From: MADRE2 sp964397015
GTDB taxonomy: Bacteria > Desulfobacterota > Desulfobacteria > Desulfobacterales > Desulfobacteraceae
Length of the DNA: 31,028 bases
Assembly (NCBI GenBank): GCA_964397015.1
Contig: CAYNHL010000030.1
Span: 1-31,028, forward strand
Reading direction: 5' to 3'
In this document: positions 24,433 to 31,028 of the stretch, piece by piece
Numbering within the stretch: position 1 is the first letter of the stretch
Layout of the letters: each line of letters begins with the position of its first letter
Position numbers and translations under genes: made by a program
Notes under the pieces: model-generated
Seen by the model: the letters and a program-made list of their open reading frames with translations, nothing else
What the model was told of the DNA's origin: nothing
Database searches by the model: none

Positions 24433-25411
24433 CACGGGCAGAGGAAACAAACACTGTATCCCCGTTTGAAAGGCCCGGGTCCTGTGAGCTGAGCAGATCG
24501 ACTTCAACGGGATGGTATAGATGAGTGTCTATGGTAGCATCTTGGACAGTGCCTGGATTTTCCAGCTTGATGATGTAAGTAACAATGGCTCCGGTGAACT
24601 GCCGCTGTAAAACCTTCCCCCTGTATGTTCCACGGTCAGGGGATAATCTCATGGATTCAGGGCGGATGAAGACCGGCAGACCGTCATTGCCGAAAAGCCG
24701 GTTTGCTCGGCCGATGAACCGGCTCACGAATTCAGTTTCAGGATATAGATAGACCTGTTCAGGCTCGCCCACCTGCTCCATGCGCCCTTCGGCCATCACA
24801 CATATCCGGTCCGCAATGGACAGGGCCTCTTCCTGGTCATGGGTGACATAGACCATGGTGATGCCAGTCCGGGTCTGGACCTGTTTGATTTCTTTCCGCA
24901 GTGAGACTCGAAGCTGGACATCCAGATTGCTCAAGGGTTCATCCAGCAAAAGCACCTTGGGCTCTAAAATCAGTGATCTTGCAAGGGCGACCCGTTGCTG
25001 TTCTCCTCCACTGAGCTGGTGGATTTTATGATGTTTCAACCTGGAAATGCCCACCATCTCGAGAAAATTTTCTCCACGGATCAAGGATTCTTTTTTTGAA
25101 ACACCTTTGAATTTCAGCCCGTAGATAACATTCTGGATCACGTTCATATGGGGAAACAGGGCATAGCTTTGAAACACTGTGGATGTTGGCCTCAAATGGG
25201 CCGGCTGGCAGGTGATATCCTCGCCATCCAGCAGAATCCGGCCACAAGAGGGGGGGATAAAGCCGCCGATCATGCTTATGGTAGTGGTCTTCCCACATCC
25301 GCTGGGCCCTAGTAGGCATACCAGTTCCCCCCTGGATACCTGGAGGTTCAGGTTGTCGACAGCGGTAAATTCGTTGAAACGCCTGGTCAGGTTTTCCATG
25401 TTTAAAAACAT
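24416..25411 (-). CDS. ABC transporter ATP-binding protein (FbpC/PotA type)
   Basis: A 331-residue ATPase of the iron/spermidine/sugar-phosphate import group. Walker A GPSGCGKTT (35-43), Q-loop Gln81, signature LSGGEQQ (133-139), Walker B LLLDEPLSNLD (154-164) and switch His191 are all in place. The C-terminal quarter (VFIRPESMRLSPD...) is a TOBE-type regulatory domain. GGAGG lies about 9 nt before the ATG and overlaps the end of the permease gene, so the two are translated together. Last gene of the leftward operon; the substrate is not readable from the ATPase. Confidence 0.9.
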   Translation of the reverse strand: MFLNMENLTRRFNEFTAVDNLNLQVSRGELVCLLGPSGCGKTTTISMIGGFIPPSCGRILLDGEDITCQPAHLRPTSTVFQSYALFPHMNVIQNVIYGLKFKGVSKKESLIRGENFLEMVGISRLKHHKIHQLSGGEQQRVALARSLILEPKVLLLDEPLSNLDVQLRVSLRKEIKQVQTRTGITMVYVTHDQEEALSIADRICVMAEGRMEQVGEPEQVYLYPETEFVSRFIGRANRLFGNDGLPVFIRPESMRLSPDRGTYRGKVLQRQFTGAIVTYIIKLENPGTVQDATIDTHLYHPVEVDLLSSQDPGLSNGDTVFVSSARVRSPA

Positions 25412-25415
25412 TTAT

Positions 25416-27077
25416 CTATTCCTCCCTGGTTCTGCGGATATATAACCAGGAAAACAAAAGGTTAACAGTCATCACGGTGACGATAATCAGGTTGGCCAAT
25501 ACAGCTGCGGCACCGATTCTTCCCCGCTTGATCTCTGCGAACATATCCACGGTAATCACTTTGGTCTCAGGAGATACCAGGAAAATGACAGCCCCGATTG
25601 TAATCATGGTCATGGTAAAGGTGTTGATGAATGCTACCAGGAAAGCGGGGCGCATCAATGGTGCAACAATGGTCATGAACACGTTTCTTTCTGTTGCCCC
25701 AAGGTCCCTTGCAGCGGTTTCGATATCTGGTCCTACCTGCTTGATAGCTGCCATGCCGGATTTGGCACTTATGGGTAATTGACGGAAAATGCAGTTGGCT
25801 ACTATGATGAAAGCCGTTCCTGTCAATATAAGCGGCGGGTTGTGAAAGGCCAGGATGTATGCAATGCCGAAAAAGGGACCGGGAATGATATACGGCAAAT
25901 CCGAGATAAAATCCAGGGCACGGGCCCCCACTATATTTTTACGTTCAAGTATATACGCGATCACAATACCCAGAAAAGCACCGATGACACCCGCCGTTGC
26001 CGCATATCTCAGGCTTCGCAGGAAGCTGTCGAGTTTTGACAGGCTAAAAGTCTTGAAATGCACAAGGGTCGGGGTGAAATCAAAACCCCATGTCCGGGTG
26101 AAGGCTCCTGCCAGGACGGTTCCGTACTTGATCAGTTCAAAAAGGACATACCCCCAGGTTACCGCTGCCAGCAGCAGTTCGAGAACAAAAGTCAGCTTTA
26201 TTCTATCCCCGCCTGTTTCAGGCTGGAAACTGCGGGGGGCATAATGAAACCGTCCGAGAATATGCCGGTAAACCAGAAAGGCCCCCAGGGCCGGGATCAG
26301 CATGACCATGCTCATGGCGGCCGCCCGGGGCAGATCGTACATGCCGATTACGCTCAGGTAGGCTTCGGTTGCCAGCACGGTAAACTTCCCCCCAATGATA
26401 ATGGGAGTGCCGAAATCGGAAAACGACCGGATGAAAACCACGACACCTGCGATCAGGAGTCCGGGGAGCGCCAGTGGAAGTGTAATGCCCGTCAGTATGG
26501 ATGTACTGGGTGCGCCCAGGTCCCGGGCTGAAAATTCGAGGCTGCGGTCCACCCGGTGCAGTATGCTTAAAATGAGTAATGCTGCTATGGCAGCGTATCC
26601 TGCCGTCTGCATCATGACAACCCCGTGCCAGCCATACGGGTTGATATCAAGTCCTAAAAGCCTGGATGTAATCAGGCCCCTGCGGCCGAAAAGCATGATA
26701 TACACCAGCGAAGACACAAAGGGCGGAGAAATGATGGACAAAAGCAGAACAGAGAATACGAATTTTTTTCCCGGACCCCGGCAATGGGTTATATACAGGG
26801 CGATACAGGTGCCGATTCCCACCGATAGAACTGTGGAAAGGCAGGAAACCAGCACTGAGTTCAAAATGAGCTTTTTTTCATTGGTGAAAAGCTGGATATA
26901 TGCTGTAAAATCCAGGCCGCCCTTTATGAATACGCTTTTGAAAAATACTGCGGTAACGGGCCATAGAATGAAAATAAAAACACTGGCAAAAATTAAATAA
27001 TAAACAATTTTTTCCCGGGCCGGTACAGGCGGGGCGCTTTTTGTAAGCGCCCCGGAAATCTTGTTGGCCTGGTTCAC
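25416..27077 (-). CDS. ABC transporter permease, two fused inner-membrane domains
   Basis: A permease of about 553 residues in which two BPD_transp_1 domains are joined in one chain, as in FbpB/AfuB-type importers. There are about 12 membrane helices. Two EAA loops are visible: SARDLGAPSTSILTGITLPLALPG in the first half and TAARDLGATERNVFMTIVAPLMRP in the second; these contact the ATPase. The likely start is GTG at 27077, which overlaps the stop of the binding-protein gene as GTGA with AGGAAG upstream; a GTG at 27098 would add seven residues. One chain forms the whole channel, so the transporter needs only three proteins. Confidence 0.88.
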   Translation of the reverse strand: MNQANKISGALTKSAPPVPAREKIVYYLIFASVFIFILWPVTAVFFKSVFIKGGLDFTAYIQLFTNEKKLILNSVLVSCLSTVLSVGIGTCIALYITHCRGPGKKFVFSVLLLSIISPPFVSSLVYIMLFGRRGLITSRLLGLDINPYGWHGVVMMQTAGYAAIAALLILSILHRVDRSLEFSARDLGAPSTSILTGITLPLALPGLLIAGVVVFIRSFSDFGTPIIIGGKFTVLATEAYLSVIGMYDLPRAAAMSMVMLIPALGAFLVYRHILGRFHYAPRSFQPETGGDRIKLTFVLELLLAAVTWGYVLFELIKYGTVLAGAFTRTWGFDFTPTLVHFKTFSLSKLDSFLRSLRYAATAGVIGAFLGIVIAYILERKNIVGARALDFISDLPYIIPGPFFGIAYILAFHNPPLILTGTAFIIVANCIFRQLPISAKSGMAAIKQVGPDIETAARDLGATERNVFMTIVAPLMRPAFLVAFINTFTMTMITIGAVIFLVSPETKVITVDMFAEIKRGRIGAAAVLANLIIVTVMTVNLLFSWLYIRRTREE

Positions 27078-28075
27078 TTGGAAAATTCTTCCTGCCACCT
27101 GGTGATAATTTTGTTTCGTTTTTTACCGGCGAGGTTGAAATCCAGGGGAATAAAGTTGCCGGTGTTTACAGACCGCAGCTCGGACGGCGGGTCCACATCG
27201 CTGCGGACAGGAAACCGTGGATCTTTGGTTTTTAAATAGGACTGTCCCTCCCGGGAAAGCGCCCAGTCAACAAGGACTTTTGCCGCTTTCATGTTTTTTG
27301 CGTCCCGGAAAATTGCCACAGGGGCAGGCCACCAGGGAATGCCGTCTTCAGGGAACACGTGTTGTACCGGATATCCCTGTTCTTTTAATTCATTCCAGAG
27401 TCCTGGAACCAGTCCTACAATGGATTCGCCGATAGCCGCCCTTTGAGGAGGTTCTGATCCGCGCTTGGCATAAAATGGTATGTTGGTATCCAGTTTCTTG
27501 TAGAATTCCCAGCCTTCGGTTTCCCCCCTGGCGGACAGCAGGCTGTAGAGTATGAAATATGCTGTTCCTGAAATGGATGGATTGGACATGGAAATTTCTC
27601 CTTTAAATTCCGGCCGGGTCAGGTCTGCCCAGGTTCGGGGCATATCGATGTTTTTTTCCTTCAGCATCGCCGTGTTGACCAGGAAGTTGACGGTGACAAG
27701 GGAAATTCCAGTCCAGTAGCCATCAGGGTCTTTGTATCGATCGGGAATGTGACTGGCCTCGGCAGAGACATACTTTTCAAGAAGCCCGTCTTCTTTGGCC
27801 GCGATAAATGCATCCACGCCACCGCCAAACCAGACATCAGCCAGGGGACGGCCCTTTTCAGCCCGCATTCTTGCCAGAACCTCGCCTGAAGACATGTCGA
27901 GAAAATTGATCTTGATTCCGCTGTCGCTGCTGAATTTATCAAAGATGTCTTCCTTGGCATTGTATGCCGCAATGACATTCAGTTTCAGGTTTTCTTCATT
28001 TGCAAATCCGGGCACTGCCAGACACAGTGCAATCACAAAACAGGTCGCTGCGGATAACACTTTTAATGCTTTCAT
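27074..28075 (-). CDS. Periplasmic solute-binding protein of the ABC importer
   Basis: A 333-residue extracellular solute-binding protein of family 1. The first 24 residues (MKALKVLSAATCFVIALCLAVPGFA) are a signal peptide. The mature part starts with a LNVIAAYNAKEDIFDKF strand-helix and has ADVWFGGGVDAFIAA and GLVPGLWNELKEQGYPV segments as in FbpA/AfuA-type proteins. That group binds iron(III), sugar phosphates, thiamine or phosphonates; the residues seen do not settle the ligand. AGGAG lies 5 nt before the ATG; an upstream extension in frame to 28186 is not supported. The gene follows the TIM-barrel enzyme gene by 37 nt. Confidence 0.87.
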   Translation of the reverse strand: MKALKVLSAATCFVIALCLAVPGFANEENLKLNVIAAYNAKEDIFDKFSSDSGIKINFLDMSSGEVLARMRAEKGRPLADVWFGGGVDAFIAAKEDGLLEKYVSAEASHIPDRYKDPDGYWTGISLVTVNFLVNTAMLKEKNIDMPRTWADLTRPEFKGEISMSNPSISGTAYFILYSLLSARGETEGWEFYKKLDTNIPFYAKRGSEPPQRAAIGESIVGLVPGLWNELKEQGYPVQHVFPEDGIPWWPAPVAIFRDAKNMKAAKVLVDWALSREGQSYLKTKDPRFPVRSDVDPPSELRSVNTGNFIPLDFNLAGKKRNKIITRWQEEFSK

Positions 28076-28112
28076 TTCTTCTCCTATTAAATGTTTAGAT
28101 AAAATTGAGCCG

Positions 28113-28928
28113 TCAGGCAAAAATGCTGCAGACCCGGGCCTTATCCAGGTATGCCCGGAGCAGTTTGAGGGTATGGGCAATGTCATTTTTGTCCATCAGT
28201 TCTATGAGCCAGTAATCACAGGCACTGTTATGTAAAAGACCGGTCAGGACAGGCTCGATGACGGCCAGGGTATCCGGTGCCATATGACAGACCGGCGCCC
28301 CTTCAAATGGTGATTTTTCAATTTCATAGACATGGGCTTCCCTGATTGCGGGTCCGAGGGTATCTATGTATGACATGGCGCAGGAATGTCCATGCTGCTC
28401 CCTGGCAACGGCATGACCGATATCCATGGTTACTTTGCTGCCGCTTTGTTCCACGAGCTGCCGGAAGGTTTCAGGTTGGTTGAGCCATCCCTTTCTCAGG
28501 TTTTCCAGGGAAAGAGTGACACCGCATCGATCTGAGAATTCAACCAGTTGTGACAGGTGATCAACTGCGGCTGCATAGTCAATGTCTGCAGGCGGCAGCC
28601 CAAGCCCGATATGGAGCGTTGCAAAACTTGCCCCCTCGCTGGCTGCCATTGCCATGCAGTGCCTGTAAAGATCTGCGGCTGCAATCGCACGGGCCGGATC
28701 CGGATCTGCTATTTCCCTTCCAGGAAATGCCAGGTGAAAGCGCGGGCAGCACCCGTTTCTTTTCAATTCCCTGATGACAGGCAATTCCTTTTCAATGTCA
28801 AGTGCCGTCAAGGCTTGACGATCGAATGTATACTCCACGTCAAAGCATTCGTGTTGGTGGCAGAATTCAATCAATTCCCCGGCTGTTTCGAATGCCTGGC
28901 TTGTTATGGCAAGTTTCGGAAATGACAT
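28113..28928 (-). CDS. Xylose isomerase-like TIM-barrel protein (sugar phosphate isomerase/epimerase family)
   Basis: A 271-residue TIM barrel of the AP-endonuclease-2/xylose-isomerase superfamily. Probable metal ligands at the strand ends: Glu142 in SLENLRKG, Asp169 in MDIGHA, His199 in AHVYEIE and Glu243 in LIELMD. Members isomerise, epimerise or dehydrate sugars, inositols and related acids. It is the first gene of the operon, before the binding protein, so it may act on the imported compound. The ATG at 28928 is preceded by GGAGGGGAGG, an excellent ribosome site; an in-frame extension to 29057 is rejected. I could not name the substrate. Confidence 0.82.
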   Translation of the reverse strand: MSFPKLAITSQAFETAGELIEFCHQHECFDVEYTFDRQALTALDIEKELPVIRELKRNGCCPRFHLAFPGREIADPDPARAIAAADLYRHCMAMAASEGASFATLHIGLGLPPADIDYAAAVDHLSQLVEFSDRCGVTLSLENLRKGWLNQPETFRQLVEQSGSKVTMDIGHAVAREQHGHSCAMSYIDTLGPAIREAHVYEIEKSPFEGAPVCHMAPDTLAVIEPVLTGLLHNSACDYWLIELMDKNDIAHTLKLLRAYLDKARVCSIFA

Positions 28929-28983
28929 GCCTCCCCTCCGTTTTCTGGTAATGTAAAATCGTGGCTTTTTGGAGCCAAGTGCC

Positions 28984-29012
28984 GTGTTAGCATTCCATTC
29001 AAACGGGGTCAA
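28984..29012 (-). promoter_or_regulatory. Possible promoter of the isomerase-ABC operon
   Basis: TTGACC (29007-29012) and TAACAC (28984-28989) on the minus strand are 17 nt apart. The -10 box is mediocre. Divergent from the dtxR remnant-nicO transcript. Confidence 0.35.
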
Positions 29013-29148
29013 AGAGATAATATTGATAAAAATCAGCAGATGAATTGATATTTTCAATACCCATTAAAAGCATTTATTTTTACCGGGTTTGGATATGGGA
29101 GTTGAAAAAAGCAAAAAAAGTTTTTGGATTGCCTATATTTGCTTGTAA

Positions 29149-29165
29149 TAACAACATTGTTGCTA
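29149..29165. promoter_or_regulatory. Candidate metal-regulator operator palindrome
   Basis: TAACAACATTGTTGCTA is a 17-bp palindrome with seven of eight pairs matching around a central T, just before the -35 box of the metal transporter transcript. Its place suits a DtxR/MntR-family operator, and a truncated gene of that family lies directly downstream. The recognised protein is unknown. Confidence 0.4.
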
Positions 29166-29183
29166 ATTATAAAATTAAAATAT

Positions 29184-29211
29184 TTGACTTACTTTATAAA
29201 GCGGATATAAA
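29184..29211 (+). promoter_or_regulatory. Promoter of the dtxR remnant-DUF1007-nicO transcript
   Basis: TTGACT (29184-29189) and TATAAA (29206-29211), 16 nt apart, precede AGAGGAAG and the ATG at 29242. Leader of about 25 nt. Confidence 0.5.
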
Positions 29212-29241
29212 ATCAAAATGATTGCATAATAGAGGAAGTCG

Positions 29242-29338
29242 ATGAAAGAGACCATCTCCTTGTCTGAAAGCGAGGAAGATTATTTGGAAAGCATACTTGA
29301 ACTGCAGACCCTGAAAACCGTGGCAAGATCCTATGAAA
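29242..29338 (+). pseudogene. Truncated DtxR/MntR-type metal regulator gene
   Basis: An intact ribosome site (AGAGGAAG) and ATG start a sequence SLSESEEDYLESILELQ...KTVARSYEI that matches the first helices of DtxR/MntR-family metal-dependent repressors, where it is normally followed by the DNA-recognition helix. Here the match stops after about 32 codons and the frame runs on, without family features, into the start of the DUF1007 gene, ending at a stop at 29436. The DNA-recognition, dimerisation and metal-binding parts are missing, so no working repressor can result. The simplest reading is a deletion that joined the 5' end of the regulator gene to the DUF1007 gene. Confidence 0.65.
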
Positions 29339-29953
29339 TTTTTCAAGATGACGGCAGTGTGGCGATTGTGGATAGCGGCGGGGTGCCTTTGCCTGGTGGC
29401 CGGGTTGCCTCGGCAGGTTGCAGCTCATCCCCATGAATTTATCGATACCCGCCTGGTAATTCATCTAGATGAGCAGGGTATCAATGGATTTTCCCAGTAC
29501 TGGACATTTGACGAGCTGTTTTCCGCCTGGATCATCGAGGATTTTGACATTGACAAAGACGGCCGCTTCAACCCGTCTGAACTTGAAACCCTGCATGAAC
29601 AGACCTTTTTAAATCTCAAAAATTACGGCTTTTTTACCCGGGTACTTTACCAGGGCAGGGAGATACCGGTGACGCAGATCCAGAATTTCTTCGTTGAGGT
29701 CCGGAACGGCCGGGCAGTATATTCCTTTTTTGTGCCCATGGTAATGGATATTGTCGAATCCCGGGACATTGTCATTGCCGTTTACGATGAAACTTTTTAC
29801 ACACAGATTATTTTTCCGCCGGAAAAAATTGAATTCAAGGGACAACTGCAAGGCTGGCGTACCGTTACCGCCCACCAGCAGATGCCTGAATTCCGTTTTT
29901 ACTACGGTATGCTTATCCCCACGGCAGTACGGATCACCATAAGCCCACTATGA
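29333..29953 (+). CDS. DUF1007 family periplasmic metal-transport accessory protein
   Basis: A 206-residue exported protein. A signal peptide with core LWIAAGCLCLVAGL ends at about VAA, so the mature chain would begin with HPHEF, a histidine-containing N-terminus usual in this family and suited to binding Ni2+ or Co2+. An EF-hand-like loop follows (Asp72, Asp74, Asp76 in FDIDKDGRFNPSE). DUF1007 genes are commonly next to NicO-type nickel/cobalt transporters, as here (ATGA overlap). Starts at ATG 29333 or 29348; neither has a good ribosome site, perhaps because the deletion in the upstream regulator gene removed it. Confidence 0.85.
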   Translation: MKFFKMTAVWRLWIAAGCLCLVAGLPRQVAAHPHEFIDTRLVIHLDEQGINGFSQYWTFDELFSAWIIEDFDIDKDGRFNPSELETLHEQTFLNLKNYGFFTRVLYQGREIPVTQIQNFFVEVRNGRAVYSFFVPMVMDIVESRDIVIAVYDETFYTQIIFPPEKIEFKGQLQGWRTVTAHQQMPEFRFYYGMLIPTAVRITISPL

Positions 29954-30882
29954 AAAGCATATTCCTGTGGTTCATTGTGTTGACCGCCCTGTGTCTCTTG
30001 CCAGCCGCAGGGCTAGCCAAAAACCCGTTTCTGTCTCCGGAAAAACCACGGAATGAACAAAAGAGCCCGGAGTTTCAGCCGGGAGATTATCTGCCGGACC
30101 GGGTCCTGCAGGTGAGCGGCCTTGCTTTGGCAAAAATAATTGGATGGCAGAATCTGATCCGCCAGAAGTTTGTGGAGTTTGCCCGTAAAGTTAAACAAGA
30201 CCCCCTGGGGCGGCCATTCTGGGTTTATCTGGGGATGGCTTTTGTCTACGGGGTAGTTCATGCCCTGGGACCAGGACACGGCAAGGTATTTGTGGGGGCG
30301 TATTTTCTGACCCGGAAAGCCACGCTGAGGCAGGGTGTTATCGCTGGCTTCATTATAGGTTTTTTGCATGTGTTTTCTGCTACGATACTGGTTCTTATGT
30401 TTTATTTTATCCTTAAAGCCGGAGGCCTTGGCGGGGTGGATCAGGCCGGGAAAACTTTACAGAAAATCAGTGCTGGAATTATCTTTCTGGTAGGTATTTT
30501 TATGGCCGGCCGGTCCGGTATTAAAATTTACAAGGTGAGCGGTTCCGGGCAGCAGGATACAAAGCCGGCAGGTATGAATGGAAAAAGTCTGGCAGCCCTT
30601 GCCCTGGCAGTAGGGCTGGTTCCCTGTCCCGGGGCCGCAGTGCTGCTGTTTTTCTCCATTTCCCTGGATTTACTGGTGCCGGGATTGTTGTCCATGGTGT
30701 TTTTGGCCCTGGGCCTGGCTTTCACCACCACTGCTTTTGGATGGATGGGTTTTGCAGCCAGATATTCACTGGCGCGAAAGAGCACACGCCCGGGAAGGGT
30801 TCCCGGCCGGATCTATCATCTGGCGGGCATGGCGGGAGGCCTTTTCATCAGCCTGGTGGGCGCGGCCCTGTTTTTCCCCTGA
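29950..30882 (+). CDS. NicO/RcnA-family nickel/cobalt transporter
   Basis: A 310-residue membrane protein. After a signal-like N-terminal segment (FLWFIVLTALCLLPAAGLA) and a polar stretch to about residue 88 come several membrane helices. Metal motif: FVYGVVHALGPGHGKVFVGAYFL with His104 and His110; second motif AVGLVPCPGAAVLLFF. These are typical of NicO-type proteins, which move Ni2+ or Co2+ across the inner membrane; direction (import or efflux) is not readable. The start overlaps the DUF1007 stop (ATGA). Both ions would be needed here: cobalt for cobalamin and nickel for hydrogenase or CO dehydrogenase, although those enzymes are not in the window. Confidence 0.87.
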   Translation: MKSIFLWFIVLTALCLLPAAGLAKNPFLSPEKPRNEQKSPEFQPGDYLPDRVLQVSGLALAKIIGWQNLIRQKFVEFARKVKQDPLGRPFWVYLGMAFVYGVVHALGPGHGKVFVGAYFLTRKATLRQGVIAGFIIGFLHVFSATILVLMFYFILKAGGLGGVDQAGKTLQKISAGIIFLVGIFMAGRSGIKIYKVSGSGQQDTKPAGMNGKSLAALALAVGLVPCPGAAVLLFFSISLDLLVPGLLSMVFLALGLAFTTTAFGWMGFAARYSLARKSTRPGRVPGRIYHLAGMAGGLFISLVGAALFFP

Positions 30883-31028
30883 TCCTGACCCACCATTACC
30901 AGAGAAAAGATGCTAAACTTGCATTTGACAGGATGCTTTCACTCTAATCCCTCGATTCTTTGATGAAAACTATTCCCCCTGCGATTGAAAGGTTTTTTTA
31001 AGGCTGGGTTGCGATTTTAGTTGTGGTT

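Noticed and set aside
28929..29057. N-terminal extension of the TIM-barrel protein
   Set aside because: The strong ribosome site is at 28928 and the extension overlaps the probable promoter.
30883..31028. Terminator or gene after nicO
   Set aside because: A T-run occurs near 30993, but no stem precedes it, and no open frame of note is present.

Overview
The window looks like a chromosomal segment of an anaerobic Desulfobacterota (former Deltaproteobacteria), most likely a Desulfobacteraceae-type sulfate reducer. This is inferred from gene content: the end of an ADP-forming acyl-CoA synthetase, a CbiK-type cobaltochelatase, a UPF0280 protein, an Mrp/NBP35 ATPase, a cytosolic hybrid histidine kinase, a split MetH-like methyltransferase and a NicO/DUF1007 metal exporter or importer pair. 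Base composition is moderate throughout. I see no prophage, insertion sequence or CRISPR array. The taxonomic call is an inference from gene families, not from a marker gene.

Left part (1-5791): the 3' end of an acyl-CoA synthetase, then a histidine-degradation island. hutU and hutI run leftward and hutC and hutH run rightward from one 137-bp divergent promoter. A palindrome that fits a HutC operator lies between the two -35 boxes. The window holds no formiminoglutamate-processing gene (hutF, hutG or ftcD).

Middle left (5733-13921): a long leftward run that reads, in transcription order, RpoH-like sigma factor, TPR lipoprotein, LolB/DUF4292-like lipoprotein, Mrp ATPase, dGTPase, UPF0280 protein and hybrid histidine kinase. 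Several junctions overlap, so it is probably one operon of about 8 kb.

Centre (14081-21249): tRNA-Arg(UCU) with its own terminator; a 295-bp spacer rich in palindromes; a leftward GYF_2-DUF898 membrane protein and M48 protease pair; a 690-bp decayed stretch ending in an internally deleted OmpA-family pseudogene; an ACT-domain protein; a small cysteine-rich protein; a PaaI-type thioesterase; a tandem universal stress protein; and CbiK.

Right part (21432-30882): a rightward operon of a calcineurin-like phosphoesterase, a Hanks-type Ser/Thr kinase fused to a DUF1566 domain, and a homocysteine S-methyltransferase. Its promoter is placed so that the mRNA may be leaderless. Next comes a leftward four-gene operon: a TIM-barrel isomerase/epimerase-like enzyme, a periplasmic binding protein, a double-length permease and an ATPase, probably importing and processing one unidentified small solute. 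Divergent from it lies a truncated DtxR/MntR-type regulator gene, then DUF1007 and a NicO-family nickel/cobalt transporter.

The most interesting items are the kinase-phosphatase pair with its possible leaderless start, the uptake operon of unknown substrate, the sigma-factor-led operon, and two gene scars (dtxR, ompA). None of these amounts to a demonstrated new system. They are hypotheses with checks given.
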